Assembly: GCF_036417845.1 (NCBI RefSeq)
Contig: NC_089980.1
Coordinates: 112,431,169-112,495,168 of the forward strand
DNA length: 64,000 bases
Direction: 5' to 3'
DNA from: Apteryx mantelli
Taxonomy: Eukaryota; Chordata; Aves; Apterygiformes; Apterygidae
The first letter of the stretch is position 1, and each line of letters opens with the position of its first letter. The position numbers and the translations under genes are program-made. The notes under the pieces were generated by a model that saw only the letters and a program-made list of their open reading frames with translations, ran no database searches and was not told the DNA's origin. This document shows positions 25,279 to 38,094 of this stretch, in pieces.

Positions 25279-28200
25279 TGAAACATGTTTGAAAACATCT
25301 AAGATCCTGCTAGGCATTCACCAGCCTTGCTTTCCTGCACAATAGCAACTATTTAATCTAATAACACTCTAATGTTAGGTTTCTGGTTTTCAGACCTGTT
25401 GAAAAGAAATATCTGCAGTACCCTTTCATATCACGGTATTACAAAGCATGTATTTGAGAGGCTTGACAGGGAACTAATTTTCTTTTCCTTAATTATAAGT
25501 CAATACAGATCAGTCTTGTGGTATAAAGAGCAGTACGTAGCAAAGGTAATAAACCAATTTTGTTTATTCAGAAAATGAAAAGTACACACCTGCCGAGCCA
25601 TTGACAGCTGTGTTAAGAAAAGGAAAAGTTTTGTTGTTTCCTGACAAAGCAGTACATGTACCTGTCAAAAAGCTTCCCAACACTGTGCTATGCTAAGAAC
25701 ACGTAAATGCACCTCTCTTCTTTGAAATGCTCCCCTCTTTTCACATAAGCCACCATGATTCAAGATCATGTAGTTAGTAGCTAACAGACAAACGCACTGG
25801 GTATAGGCAGAAATGAAAATGCAAAGTAAAGATTATATTCATGGCACCAGCGCATAATAAGCCAAGGTGTGAACTAGGTTAACATCCACTGTCTGACTCC
25901 TCACACCAACATTTATATTTGTGCATCTAATCAGTAGCCTAAAACAAGTCCTGGAGGAGCAGAACCGCTCACTCAAAAGTCAGTCCCCAACCCCCCCGGT
26001 AAAACTAGTTCTTATTAAAACAGATAAATTAGTGAATATTTCTGATCTTCAAAAGAATGGATAGCCTTTGATGGGCAAAGCATTGCTAACTACTGATTCT
26101 GTCTAGCAGTGCTTCTGAGTGTATACAGTATCCGTAAAACATCAAAAGCCGTAAAGCAGCCTAGTGATCAGAGATTTGCAGTGCTGCAGGGATTTTAAAT
26201 AACTACACCAGTCAGTCTCAGTCAGGAGTAAGTATTGCTGACCAGCTGCTTCAGATATTTAACTATGCTGTTCTTAAACATAAACAAATAAATAGTTTAT
26301 TCCAGGACTCCCCTGCACTGTCCTTAGAAAATGTTTCCTAGGCTTTAACTGATGTTACATCAAAGAAGAATATTTTAGTCTGATTTCTGCTTGGCCTATC
26401 TATTGTTGACATGGTTGGACATTATCTCATTTTTAACATCATTTGATATATTGAAAGACTGATGAAATTTTTCATTTTCTGAAACCATTAGCTAGACAAA
26501 ATCTGTTGTTATTCCTATAAAGCTTTTCACAAAGAACAGTTTCTGAAGATACTTCATTTCAGGGGACAAATTGAAATTCTACATCAGTAGAAAATGTAGA
26601 AAATATAGTTTTTGAAATGTATTTCAGGTCTTTATATTACTTAATTATTATTGCAGTATTTCATGTCGTAACCTGACCTGTCACATTAAATTTCATCACA
26701 TTGTGGCACACTGTATCAGCACTATAGCGTAATATAGCATTATATATGCTAAACTATACTATGGCATAATATAATCATTCATAAGTTTATTTCTAGTTTT
26801 TTAGGGATTAGGGGTATCTATTTGTAAATACTACCTGAATATGATGAATATTTACACTGTCTGCATTAAACATTTCAGTGAGATCCCTAAATTGGCAACC
26901 CGGTTGTTCTAAGATCTCTTTTCAGTGAGTGGAAAAACTAAGTTCCTCCAGAGAGAATTTTAGACTATTTTGGGCTTCTACGCTTACTCACCCTCTGAAG
27001 TTAAGCATCTCTGTCCATAAACTGTATGGACAGAAAGGGAGAATAGACTTGTAACTTGGGTATCTAATGCTAGAAGCATGAGTACTCTGGTGATCCTGTT
27101 TCCATAGATCAAAATATCTCCTTTTTGTGTCATAATGAACTACTGTATTTCTAATGAATTATTATGATTCTTTGACCAAGGATGTAAGATAGATGCTCAA
27201 CTGTTTTCACTATAAAAACAAAAATTCCGTCCTAAGAAAAAGTAGTGAAAATTGATGTTCATGTAATTAGTATATTTTGAGCTTTCTTTCTTTTGTATTT
27301 GAAGAGCCAAAGTGTTTTATTAAAATAAACATGGTAAACACAATAAACACAGGAGACATTCAGGGCTAGAAAATAAGTAGCTTAAATCAGTACTAAGTAA
27401 CAGCTGTCCTTTAAAGTTTAAAACATGTAATAAAGTCTAGCAATATTTTGATATTGTTATAAATTACTGCTGATTGATGCATCATTCAATACTGCTATTG
27501 ACTTGCCATGAAATAATAAACAAATAAAAAAAACACATGAAATAATAAAGTGATTTTGAAAAGATAATTCCACTTTAAAATGGGATTCTTTAAAATAAAA
27601 CAATAGAAACATTTTTATCTCAAAGCATTCCTCTACATATAATTTCACCTAAAAAAGAAAAATGAAATCAGTTTAACTTTCTGAAAACTGATTGAATTGA
27701 AGATAAACTGTTTTAACAAAAATGTCCCTACAAGGTTTTGTACAGCTCATCAGTCAGGTTGACATCTGAAATAAATAATCCAATTATATTTAATAATGTG
27801 GGGTTTTTTTTCGTGGATCCCAGTCTTTGGAATGACCTATAGTTTTTTTTTCTGGCACCACATTAGAAATACAATATTCTTTTTGTGCAAGCTTTCAATT
27901 TATTTTTCTTTTCATTTGTTGGTTTTCAGAATGTCAATTCTATGCAAACATTTTTTTGTTTGTTTGTTTGGGTTTTTTTTGCATATACTTTCACCCTCGA
28001 AAAATTGCTGTTTATCTTTTCATGCTCATCAAGTTTTATAAATAAACCAACTGGAAAAAAGAACCCACAACCCTGCTTTGGTTTGACATATGCCTTTCTG
28101 TAGTGCAACCACAAACAGTTAAAGGTCTGAGTTTTATATTGCTCTCAAATGCACTGGCTTGTTGCAGACCCAGGAGCACAAATGGGAGCAATAACCAGAA

Positions 28201-31030
28201 GCTGTGCTAGGACACAGATTTTGCCTTTTTAGCACCATGTAATTGAAGCAATACAGTATTTATTGTTACAATAGCCAGTGGGATTTTCAGACCACCAGTT
28301 GTGAGAGATTATTCACCAGGCCCTGGGCTATTTAAGAATCACATGTAACTGTTTTTTCTGCTCAAAATATCATTTATTGACTATCTATCTGCAACTGAAT
28401 GTGTTTGTTCTATAAGACCATTCTACAAGGGCTATTTATGTCTGTTTTGAGTTTTGCTACATTATTGTCTAAACTTTTTCTCTTTTCACTTAGAGCTTCC
28501 TTCTTAATATTTAAAAAGCATGGTATATGAAACTGGCTATAAAAATAATAATTTTCTCACCTTTTTATAACACTTAAAGTCTTCAGGTTGCTTTGTGTCT
28601 CATGAAATTACAACATCAATTTTTCTTCCAGGTTTTTCTACTCTTCTCTGCTTCTCCTCTTTTCTTGTTTTTTTTCCCTTTCTTTTGTTAATATATAAAG
28701 GAAAATAGAAAACCCAAACCTTTGCACCTAAATGATTATTAAAGTGTAGCATTTTTAGATCCTAAACCATGTTCTTTACTGATCTTGCACAAATACTTAC
28801 TCAGCTCATCCTATAGAGTCACAAATTATTACTTTTCTCTTTGAGAAAAGCCTCACCTGTTATGAAATCAGACTCACAAGGTAGCATCTGTTCCACTGAA
28901 AAACTGAAATATCTTCTTTTCTTATATATTCATTATTACTACACTCTTTCGAGACAGGCCTTTTTTCTCCATTCTTAGGTTACACTGTTGGTTCTAACAT
29001 CAACAGACTTGATGGCAGATATACATGTTCAGTAAAAATCAGAGGGAATAGAAGGTTATCAATATAATCCAATGCTTAAAATGTGTTCTACAGGCATACA
29101 ATGCAAAAACACAGACTAATTAGTTTCATTTCAGTCAAATGGAAAATCTTGGATTTGTCAAAAAATTATCTTCATGTAAAAATGTAGGAGGAGGATACTG
29201 TTTAGAACAATGAAGAAAGCAGATTAATTGCGCTCTCAATTGTACATTAACACTAAAATGTTAAAATATTAATTTAATTAGACTCTTAATGAGGCACCAC
29301 AGAGCTAAGCAGCAGTGTTAAAATAACTTTCAGCACAAATTTAAGGTGGCTGCTTCATTTGCTTAGAAATTGTGACAAAGGCTATTAAAAATGAATAAGT
29401 CGTTTAAGAGGAAACCACACAAAATTCTCAGTCTTACATTATTCTGAAAGCCATAATTTTTAGACAAAGACATTTCAGTGCTTAAAATTCTCACGGAACT
29501 GAAAAAAATATCCTGTTTCCAAAGTATGGGCATTTGTCTCTAAAATATGGTTAGGCAACAGGACCTGACATCACTGCCCATATTGTGAATACAGGGGTGT
29601 TCATGCTCCCGCGTGCGCCCTCCTCTCCCTCCTTCGCATGCTGCACACACCTACGGGACCAGTCTGGCAGCTGGGGATAATTCCCATCAACTCTGTGCCT
29701 GGACTCAGCCTTGTTCCAAAGTGAAAGCCAGCACTCACAGCCTTTTTCTTTATTGGTCCCCTGTTCTCTGTTTTGATTTTTCATTATGCTTACCAGTCTG
29801 CCATGGGAATTTCATAAAATATCTCTTCTTGCAGCCTGCACATGGTTGAAAATAAACACAATGAACCACATGCATTGCTTTGGCCTCCCCTCTGCTTCTG
29901 CAGCTGCAAAGGTGGATTTTTACACTCCAGTATTATCTTCTTCCAGGATACATTGCCTGTGCTTCCTGCAGTCCTGTTCTGCTTGGCAAAGGCAGTGTCA
30001 GTCACCACCACTGCCTTTCAGTTAAATACTCCCTGATGAGTGAGACAAATACCAGTGGCAAAATGTCTGTATATTTTAGTGATTTTATTTTTTTAATGCA
30101 GGATTTCACCTTAAAATAGCTACTGTTTTTGTTTTCATTCTTTTCCGAGTCAGGCAACCAGCTGTAAATGATTCACAATGCATGATTCCACTGCCCAGGA
30201 CTGGATGAGATGCATAACATGATATAATTTGGCCTTGAAATGTGTAAAGAAGTGAAATGCAGTATACACTAGGTAAAGGGCAACTGTAAGGGAAAGAGAA
30301 CAGATTTGGTTTTTTAAGGCAGCAGTGATTGGCAGAGCCTTAGAAATAAATATCACCTATGCTTATTGCATTGCTTAAATCTCTACCAGAATATACTTGA
30401 ATGTATTCACTGAGAACAATGGTATAAACACCTGATTATACTGGCTTAGATTACGCTACAAGTAATGGGGAGCCTTAGAAGTCCAGTTAAGAAAGTGATT
30501 TTTGTAAAACCAGTCTTGTTTTTCACACATATGTAATAACATGCAATATGAAAGCAGCTTGAAAAGAAGGAATATAAAAGAGAAAAAGGAAACACAGAAG
30601 TAGAATTAGTAGTAGTGAACCGCCAAAATTCAGGCCTCAGATGAGGTGAGTATTTAAATTTTGGATACTTACTCAAATCTTGGACACTTTGTATGAACCT
30701 GTGAAGTCTGCAGAATATTATGCTCAGATTTCATGTGCAATATACTTTGCAAATATCTGACATAGACTGTATAGAAAGTAGGCTTCAATTCTTGCATGAA
30801 CTGCCTCCTAAGGGTTAAAAGATAAAATTACTGAAAAACCCTAAGAGGCAATATATTCCACCTCTAGATCCTTATAGGTAGAAAGATACAGGAAAACAGG
30901 AGTTTGAAAATAAAGCTTCCAGATATTTCCAGAGCCTGAAGGAATATTTGGTTCATTACCACTGTTCAACATAGATACAAGTTCAAGATGGTATTTATCA
31001 TTTTAGACTCATTCAACCAGGCTACAAAGG
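25279..31030. other. Non-coding DNA, no gene seen
   Basis: AT-rich. It contains a T/G-rich low-complexity stretch at 27951-27980 and a TAAT-rich stretch at 29221-29420. No exon, RNA gene or repeat family was otherwise recognised. Frames at 27796-28103 run through the T-rich sequence and are chance. Confidence 0.55.
27951..27980. repeat. T-rich / TTTG simple repeat
   Basis: Seven T, then (GTTT)3, then GGG and eight T. Confidence 0.7.
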
Positions 31031-31036
31031 CTTGGA
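31031..31036. repeat. Target-site duplication, left
   Basis: CTTGGA directly before the LTR. It is repeated exactly at 31337-31342 directly after it. Confidence 0.85.
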
Positions 31037-31336
31037 TGTAGCGAATGAAGGCACGGACTCAAGAGGTGAAGCATCTTGAGACATTTATTATTTGTTTCTG
31101 AGCATATTTATACTAAGAAATTTGCTGCTTCAGCGGTTTTACAGATATAGACTGTTCACGTCACAGATACGCTTCGCTAAGCCAATCATCATGCTGATTA
31201 TGTCACAGGTAGCCAATCATTACACCGATCACGCACGCAGTGATCATGCCTTGTACCTTGCTGCTTGCTTCTTGTTTCCCATATGCTTTGCTGCTTGTAA
31301 CTTTCCACCAGTTTAACCCTGTCATGACCCTCCACA
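31037..31336 (-). mobile_element. Solo LTR of an endogenous retrovirus, 300 bp
   Basis: The element is bounded by TG...CA: on the minus strand it starts TGTGGAGGGTCATG and ends ATTCGCTACA. It is flanked by a perfect 6-bp duplication (CTTGGA). Read on the minus strand, the U3 part has two inverted CCAAT boxes (ATGATTGGCT, + positions 31180-31189 and 31211-31220). A TATA box follows (AGTATAAATATG, about 31115-31104), then a polyadenylation signal AATAAA at 31089-31084 and a short R-U5. No gag, pol or env sequence adjoins, so the internal region was lost by LTR-LTR recombination. The 6-bp duplication and small size suit the avian ERVK/alpha-like class; that assignment is inferred. Confidence 0.92.
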
Positions 31337-31342
31337 CTTGGA
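31337..31342. repeat. Target-site duplication, right
   Basis: CTTGGA, an exact copy of 31031-31036. Its lack of any mismatch indicates a comparatively young insertion. Confidence 0.85.
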
Positions 31343-32834
31343 TATTAATAACTTTTCACCTCAAATGTAAAAACAGTGACTTCCATGAAAAAGTCATCTG
31401 AAGATTACATCAGAGAAAAAAATGACGCTGACAGTTATATATTTATTTTGTGACATCAGAAGCATAGTATGATTACCAGCATTAAACAGATTAAAAGGTT
31501 TAACAACCTTTTACATCATAAGCATTAAAATAATACTGTGTGAATATTTTAACCTAGAAAAAACAAAAGCTAAGAAAAGCTCTGCCCAAGCTTCAAGGAT
31601 ATTTGAGCCCCTCCCTGCAATCTGAGTAGAGCAATTGGCTCTACATTTAGATATTGCACTTCCATGAACAGCAAAAAAAGCCCCTAATATTCTTGTATTT
31701 GCCCAAATTGTGGGATGCTTTTCTTCTGTGAAAAGGGCTAAAATAGCAATGAAACACAGAAAAAACAGAACAACATGGGAAAAGTTTTCTATCAGTTTAA
31801 TAGGGGCAAAGTCATTTAGAGAAGAAAGTTTCATTCTTTGGAGAAGAGGATAAAAGAATAGGTCTTTTTTGATTTTTTCCCCCAAAAAAGAGAGGATTAA
31901 GTGAATAGATCAAATTAAGATTATTGACTGCATTCAGAGCCCCCTGGAGTCTATAAAGTTCTCCATTTATTTTGGGCTCAGTGATGATACAATCAAATCA
32001 GATAGATAGAAATTTGAACTTTTATACTTGCTTATTTAATAAAGAACATTATAGCTTTGTTGCAAATTATATATTTCATTAATGCAGTTATAATTATTAA
32101 TATCATAAAAGTGTTCAATGGCCACAGTCCTAACTGATGACAGTCTTTCATCTCATATAGTGGTGCTGAATTGAAAGGAAATGAATGAAGAGCTGTAAAG
32201 AGTCATCAAAGCAGGACAGAAGTGATCAGGTTTCAGTGGAACTAATGCTTAGGAAAAGAATTAAAAACAAATAATTATAATCATAAGAAAGGACTCAGAG
32301 TATATTAAATTTATGAAGAACACAAAAGATGTGACTCTGCCTTAAAAAGTGGTGTGGTAATCATTATCAAAAGTTAGAAAGCACTGGTAGAGAAAGACAA
32401 TAAAAAAAGAGAAGATGGTTATATGTAAGTAAAATCCCATAAGACAGCTCTGACGTGTAACAGGGGATGAAAACTCATTAAACTTTTAAAACTGGATACC
32501 AAATAAAACAGAATACAACCACCATCTCCACTTTGATTCATATTTATTGCTTTCGTGGGGGCTCTTTAATTTCCTGAAGTTTCTTAGAAAGCATGAGTGG
32601 AGAAATGGTGGTTACAGAGGAAGGAAAGAAAAAGTAAAAGAAATGCTGACTGGAAGATATGCGTCTGTTTTTTAATCTTATGTCATATGCACCAAAGCAT
32701 TCATCATGCATTCAAATAAAGGGAAATTAAAAAGTCATCACATCTGCTTAGCATCATGCAGTGTCAAATCGCATTGGGCAATATGGGAAGGAATGATGAG
32801 CGCGAGGCTAGGCACGAGGGCAAGCCCTGCTCAC
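31343..32834. other. Non-coding DNA, no gene seen
   Basis: AT-rich. A minus-strand frame of 124 codons (31885-31511) lies just beyond the solo LTR. I do not recognise its protein, and it has a hydrophobic middle, as AT-rich chance frames often do. Nothing ties it to the LTR. Confidence 0.5.
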
Positions 32835-32900
32835 CTTCCTGACTGACTGGCTGTGCGACTTTGGGTGAATCAGTTTCTCATTTTCACAAATCTCCTTCTC
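32835..32900 (+). repeat. MIR (CORE-SINE) fragment
   Basis: CTGACTGACTGGCTGTGCGA followed by CTTTGGGTGAATCAGTTTCTC matches the MIR core (ctgtgtgaccttgggcaagtca...cagtttcctcat) in forward orientation. There is an internal deletion after the TTGGG block. Old and short. Confidence 0.6.
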
Positions 32901-35900
32901 CATGATTGTCAAACACATTTTAATATCTCTTTAAAACTGCTAACTCTCCTGTTAGTAATGATATGAATATCTTCAGTTAACACCAGAATAAATGACCTAG
33001 AAGACATCAGATTGAGCAGAAAATTCCAAGGCATCTGTTCTTTCCAAAGACAAAAATGCCTTATGTACCTTAGATTGAAATAAAGGAGACCATGCCAATG
33101 GAACACCTATGTGTAACTTGTGAATGCAAAAGGTATATTGCATATGACTCTAGATGAAGGCCTAGCAAAAATGGTGAAGAGAAAGTTGTTTTGTTCTGTT
33201 TGTCTTAAATGTTTGTAGGTCCTTTTGCTCTCTTCCTTTTGGTGAACTTGCAGCTTTGATAGCTCTGTTAAAATACTTTTTTTAAAAAAGCTTATAACTG
33301 ATTTCAGTTTGCCATTGATACTGAGTTTCCAGGAAGCTATTGTGTGCAATGATGCGGTCATGGAAGAAAGCAGACATGAACTGAGGCAGTTACTAACATC
33401 CCTGCAGCAGTTCTGAAAAATAGAAGAGCCCTTTTGACACCAGGATGGGAAAAAGTCAGCAACAGTCACTAATGGAACACTGTTTCCATTAGAATATTTC
33501 TTTTATGATCTCCATCCTGATTCTGTTGTTGCTTTTTAAGTATTTGCTTAAAACTTACCTACATTGAGCTCGATGCATTTCAGACACAGGGGAAAGGTAA
33601 TCGAATAAGTGGGAGAAAACACAGGGAGTTTTGCTTCAACCAGTTCAGGGCTGCTTTCTGACAACACGTGGGGTGAGGGAAGGAGCCCCTTCCTTGCTGC
33701 ACCAGCCCTTAGGGTGAGAGCCCCAGGCCCCAACGTCCTTACGTGGTGTCTTCCTGTAGGACCTTCTCCCCCTCTGCTTCACCAGAGGACAGATCCCACA
33801 TCAGATCAGCACCTGAACTGAACACTTGCTACCAGCAAGCTGTTTGTGAATGGCTGTTTTGTAAAATGATAATACTTTATTCTTATAACATTCGGTCATT
33901 ATAATTCACCTGCTTCTTTACTGAACACCAGAAGACATCTATGCCTGTTTGTATCTATGATGCTAAGGAGTTTTCTGGGAGAGAATAGCTGGTGCTTGAG
34001 TTACTGGGATTTTATTTATTTATTTTATGAAATGACATGTAACAAGTATTTTCTGCGCCTTAAGATTTTTGTTACTGAGAATTTAAGTGTCAAAGAAATT
34101 AACATTCTTGGCCATAAAATACTCCAAAATGAATTTATAAGGACTCAGAAAAAAACAAACAGCTTTTCTAGTTCTTATTTTGCCTTGTCTTTCTCTACTG
34201 TTTCATGTTATTCCATATTTAGGAAAAAATATATGTCAGCACTGGCTATGCAAATGAATGCTTTGCACAAAAACATATAAAATATGCTACTGCAAGATAC
34301 AAATGCATTGCAAATAGTTACTTGTAAAGTTAGGAACTATTTTGTTAGCTGTCAACCAGTCAGCAAAGACTCCTAAGAGACCAAGGCAACACCATAAAGG
34401 TAGAAACTGAGCACATGTGAAATATTCATCTCAAGAAAAGGTGAGGAAATAAAGTTGTAAAGCTCTGCCAAATTATCAAATTTACATTCTTTTCTTGTAG
34501 GGATGCTATTGGCTTACTCAAAATTTTATGGCTTATTCAAATTTTGAAGGATGGAAAAGACATATTTTGGTCTTGACCTAAGGGATAACAGGTAATTTTA
34601 TAGAAAAACATAACTCATTTGATACTATTGTACAGCTCCAGAATATTCTGGAATAAAACTAGCCTTGCCTATTTTAATTTAAGGTGCTGAATAATGTTTC
34701 CTTTCGATCACTTCTTTAGGAGGGGGTATGTGAACTAATTGCCAGTACTCAGAAAGAAACAGAGAATTTCATCTGGATTTTAAGTTCTTGTTATACATTG
34801 TTTGCCTGTTCTTGAACAACTATAGTAATAGTTTTCTTTAAAATAATTGCTTTAGATACTTATTTTGTTTTCATAGGATTCAGGTAAGATCGGTGTCCTT
34901 CTCTCCTTTACAAACTCTCTTAAGTTATTCATATATATTCTAAGCGGAATATGCCAATTCTTAAATGAAATTACACTGCCCAGATTTGTCCATCTGCAAT
35001 ACAGTAAGATAACGTTCACCATTAATATATGGAATAAATAATTGTAATCTTATTTGAGGAGGGAGACATCCTAAAGGAATATTCTCCATGAAAGTTCTCA
35101 AAGCGGAAGTACCCAAAAGAGACTGTAGCCATATAAGACATTTTTATTATCTATTATTTTGGTTTGTCTCTTCATAAGTATTTTCTTTCCTAAGTAGTAA
35201 AGTAGCCATGGTTGCTAGCTGTGATTACCAAGTTTATCTTCGGTTGAGTTGTTCCCTATAATACGATGAGAGGCTTCCCAGATTTCAGGGACCATATATC
35301 CCTGAATCATCAGCAAGACACACACCTATTAAGATTTGGTCTGCCATTCCTTACCCGTCCAAACTATTTCTTTGTAAAATTCCCTGCTCATCAATCAGAT
35401 TTTTCTGTACCTATGTTACTGAGACAAAGACCTTTGCAGTTTCAAGGAATATGTTTATCCTGTGTGATAAAGAACTCTTTTGCACCTACCAGGATTGTGG
35501 CATCACTCTAGACTCTTCCCAGGGAAAACTGTGTCCAAAAAATAAAGAGAATAATGCCCTTTTTTATAAGATTTTCAAAGTTTCATCAAAGAAAAAATGT
35601 CAGTGCAAGCATTCAGTTTTCATGGATTTTGCTAACACCATGCTCAATATTAGCTATTTTCTCAAAAGCTACTAGTTCTGCAAATATGTTGCAATTGTAT
35701 TTAAGTGATGTTTACCCTCTGCTTGTTGAAGGGTGGTATGGAAAGAGATATTTACTTCTTCCTCTGCAAAATCAGTTCCTACACAAGTATAGCTCAGGTG
35801 CTACTCTCTCTTCTTTAGCGAATGGATTGTATCAATTCACATTTGCAAGGTTAATTTCATGTGGAAAAGATCCCCAAATGGCTCCACTAACTAAGTGTTC

Positions 35901-36019
35901 AGAGGAGTCAAAATGATTCTTTTCCCTCCCTCCTGGCTTATAGATTTCCATACAATTAAAAGCCAGACAACTCTGAACTAAATCAAAGCTGAAACAGTTA
36001 TATAATAGACCTGCTATTA
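32901..36019. other. Non-coding DNA, no gene seen
   Basis: No exon or repeat was recognised. A moderately GC-richer stretch at 33640-33800 has short frames on both strands without domains. Frames at 33107-33469 (-) and 35554-35916 (+) are unsupported. Confidence 0.5.
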
Positions 36020-36052
36020 CAGACTCAGTGGGCTCCAGGATCTGGTCCAAAG
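36020..36052. repeat. Possible ancient palindromic repeat half
   Basis: AGACTCAGTGGGCTCCAGGA followed by TCTGGTCCAAAG resembles the common sauropsid motif 'gacttcagtgggctttggatcaggccc'. It is a single short match, so it is tentative. Confidence 0.3.
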
Positions 36053-36941
36053 TCTTTAGATAAATTTCCAATGCTTGTGCTTTGTGTGTAGAATGATACA
36101 TGGTAAGAGCAAACACTAGAGCATCCAATTTGGACAAGCATCTTAGTTGCAAAGTGCAAGGAAAACTAAGATGAAGTCACCATCTTTTTTTGTTCCTGAC
36201 CCAATGAAACAAATCCAGCAAGAATGGAAAGAGAAAATTTTTAGCAAGTTGCTATTCGGTAGTTGTGATCACTGATTAGGGTGACTGACACATTACTGTG
36301 TGGCCTCAATAATCTCTTCTGAATCAGAGTGCTTGGAAAAAAGATAGCATTTTCAAGTTTAAAAAAAGTGAAAGTTTTAATGAAAAAGTTGATTTTTTTT
36401 CTGATTGTTGTTATTTTTTCTGAGCAACTCTGACTTTTAATGGGGTGAGGTTATTAGAATATTACTGATCTGGAGACCAATAACACTGTGACAGGGTGCC
36501 CTTTAAAGTCAGAGATAATATGAATTCATATGTCATTTACAGTTTCTGTAAAAGCTAGCAGACAAAAAGACAGCTGTGAAGAAAAAAAAAACACCTCAGT
36601 GATATCTGATTTGAAAAATATTGCAACTGCTGGTTTGCAACTTCAATTCAGTTGATTTCCTAGGAGAAAAAGGTACACATGAGTAGAGGAATCAGCGTTA
36701 GAAAAAGAAGAAACTCACCAAGTCTCAGACAAACTCAGGAGTAATCTATTAAAATTGTCACAAAGCCATATGTCTAAATGAAGGCAATAGTACATATATG
36801 CCCTAATTAGCAGATTACTAAGGATATTCTGGAGATGTGCTTTGAGGTGCAGTACTATTGAGATGGTTTCAGAGAAATCCCTTACTGCAGTGAAGACAAG
36901 AAGCTGAGATCTTTCACATTTGTAATATGTAGTTTCTTGCG

Positions 36942-37016
36942 TCATCACAAGGCCACAGGGGCCCTTCAGGTTGGAAAGGACCTCAGGAAATCATCTAGTT
37001 CCCCACCGGCTCCTGT
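36942..37016 (-). mobile_element. CR1 LINE 3' terminal fragment, about 75 bp
   Basis: The + text TTCAGGTTGGAAAGGACCTC followed by AGGAAATCATCTAGTTCCCCACC is the reverse complement of the last part of a CR1 3' UTR. Upstream, TCATCACAAGGCCACAGGG is the degraded terminal block. Only the extreme 3' end was inserted or survives. Confidence 0.85.
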
Positions 37017-37943
37017 TTTATTCTTTCTTTCTACCTTTATTTCTGCACTTGTAATTAAGGATTAACTTTTCTTTGCCTCAGGTAAATTTGTTTGCTTTTT
37101 AAGCTCTTATACTGTAAAAGGAATCAGTTATTTCTAGAAACCACAAGGCTCACTAGTTCTTTAGAGGTAAATGAGACCAAACACAACAGTATGCAGACCA
37201 GGCCCCCGAAGCCTGCAACCTGGCCCAGGCTGGTGAAACCCAGACATGTTCCCTGCCGCATGGCAAAGGCAGCGCAATAAGCAGCAGGGCCAGAGGGCAG
37301 TTTCTGCTGAGTAGGTGCTGTGTTGGGAAACACCAGTGTCATACCCCTGTGTCTATTGCTGAGGCACAAAATTATTGCGCATGCTAATTTCACAGTATCT
37401 TCTCTTTGTTCATTTTTTTTTTTAATATAACCTGCAGAATCTCCTCTGTGTAGTGTAACTCTGCTCCTTCAGCTAAAACAGCAAGTAGGAGTAGTTTATG
37501 GAAATGTGTTACAATTACTACCCATTCCCTGTGTTTCAGGAGTGTGTGATTACAGCTAAGTCTTTTGCCAAAGTTCATCTATTTTTGTTTTTAATCTTTC
37601 ATTGATACATGAGCATTTATACTGTTTATTTTCTACTACAAATCTCCATGCTGTCACCTTGTAATTCAAGTCCTATTTGATTTGGCTGATAATGCTCATT
37701 CTGTCCAAGCCCTTCAGGCAAAGATGACTGTGGCACAGTGTTCCAGAGGCAACTGTGCACAGGATAAAAACATTTCCCTTTCATCAGCTTTAGATTTGCA
37801 ACTCTCATTTCACAGGATGGCTCTGTCTCTTATATTCCAAAAACCCAACTCATACGGTGCATGATTCACCTTCTGTGAGTTGTGATCACTTTGTATATCT
37901 CTAACCCATGTCTTCTTATTCACCACCCTTCTAAGACCAGGCA
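37017..37943. other. Non-coding DNA, no gene seen
   Basis: Ordinary sequence with short overlapping frames on both strands. No domain or repeat was recognised. Confidence 0.5.
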
Positions 37944-38012
37944 GAGAAATCCTGGCCTGATTGAACTCAGTAGAAGTTGTGACGTTGCCTTCAATAAGAC
38001 TAGGGTTTCTCC
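37944..38012. repeat. Degraded palindromic interspersed repeat (type 1)
   Basis: It starts GAGAAATCCTGGCCTGATTG and ends AGACTAGGGTTTCTCC, so the outer ends are near-perfect inverted complements. The halves meet at GAACTCAGTAGAAGTTGTGACGTT-like text near 37970-37985. It is the same arrangement as 2795-2859 and fits a remembered consensus of two facing 'gaaatcctggccccattgaagtcaatgg' arms. Confidence 0.5.
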
Positions 38013-38058
38013 TAAAATCTTTTTAGTCTTTGGATAAAAAGGTGTTGTTAGGTCTTCC

Positions 38059-38094
38059 TTTTTTTTTTTTTTTTTTTTTGGGGGGGGGGGAGGG
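38059..38094. repeat. T21-G11 homopolymer junction
   Basis: Twenty-one T followed at once by eleven G, then AGGG and GTGACTGGGTGA. It is a good candidate for assembly length errors. The G run could contribute to G-quadruplex formation. Confidence 0.85.

Noticed and set aside
31511..31885. 124-codon minus frame next to the solo LTR, considered as a retroviral remnant
   Set aside because: The residues match no gag, pol or env motif I can identify. It lies outside the target-site duplication, so it is not part of the insertion.
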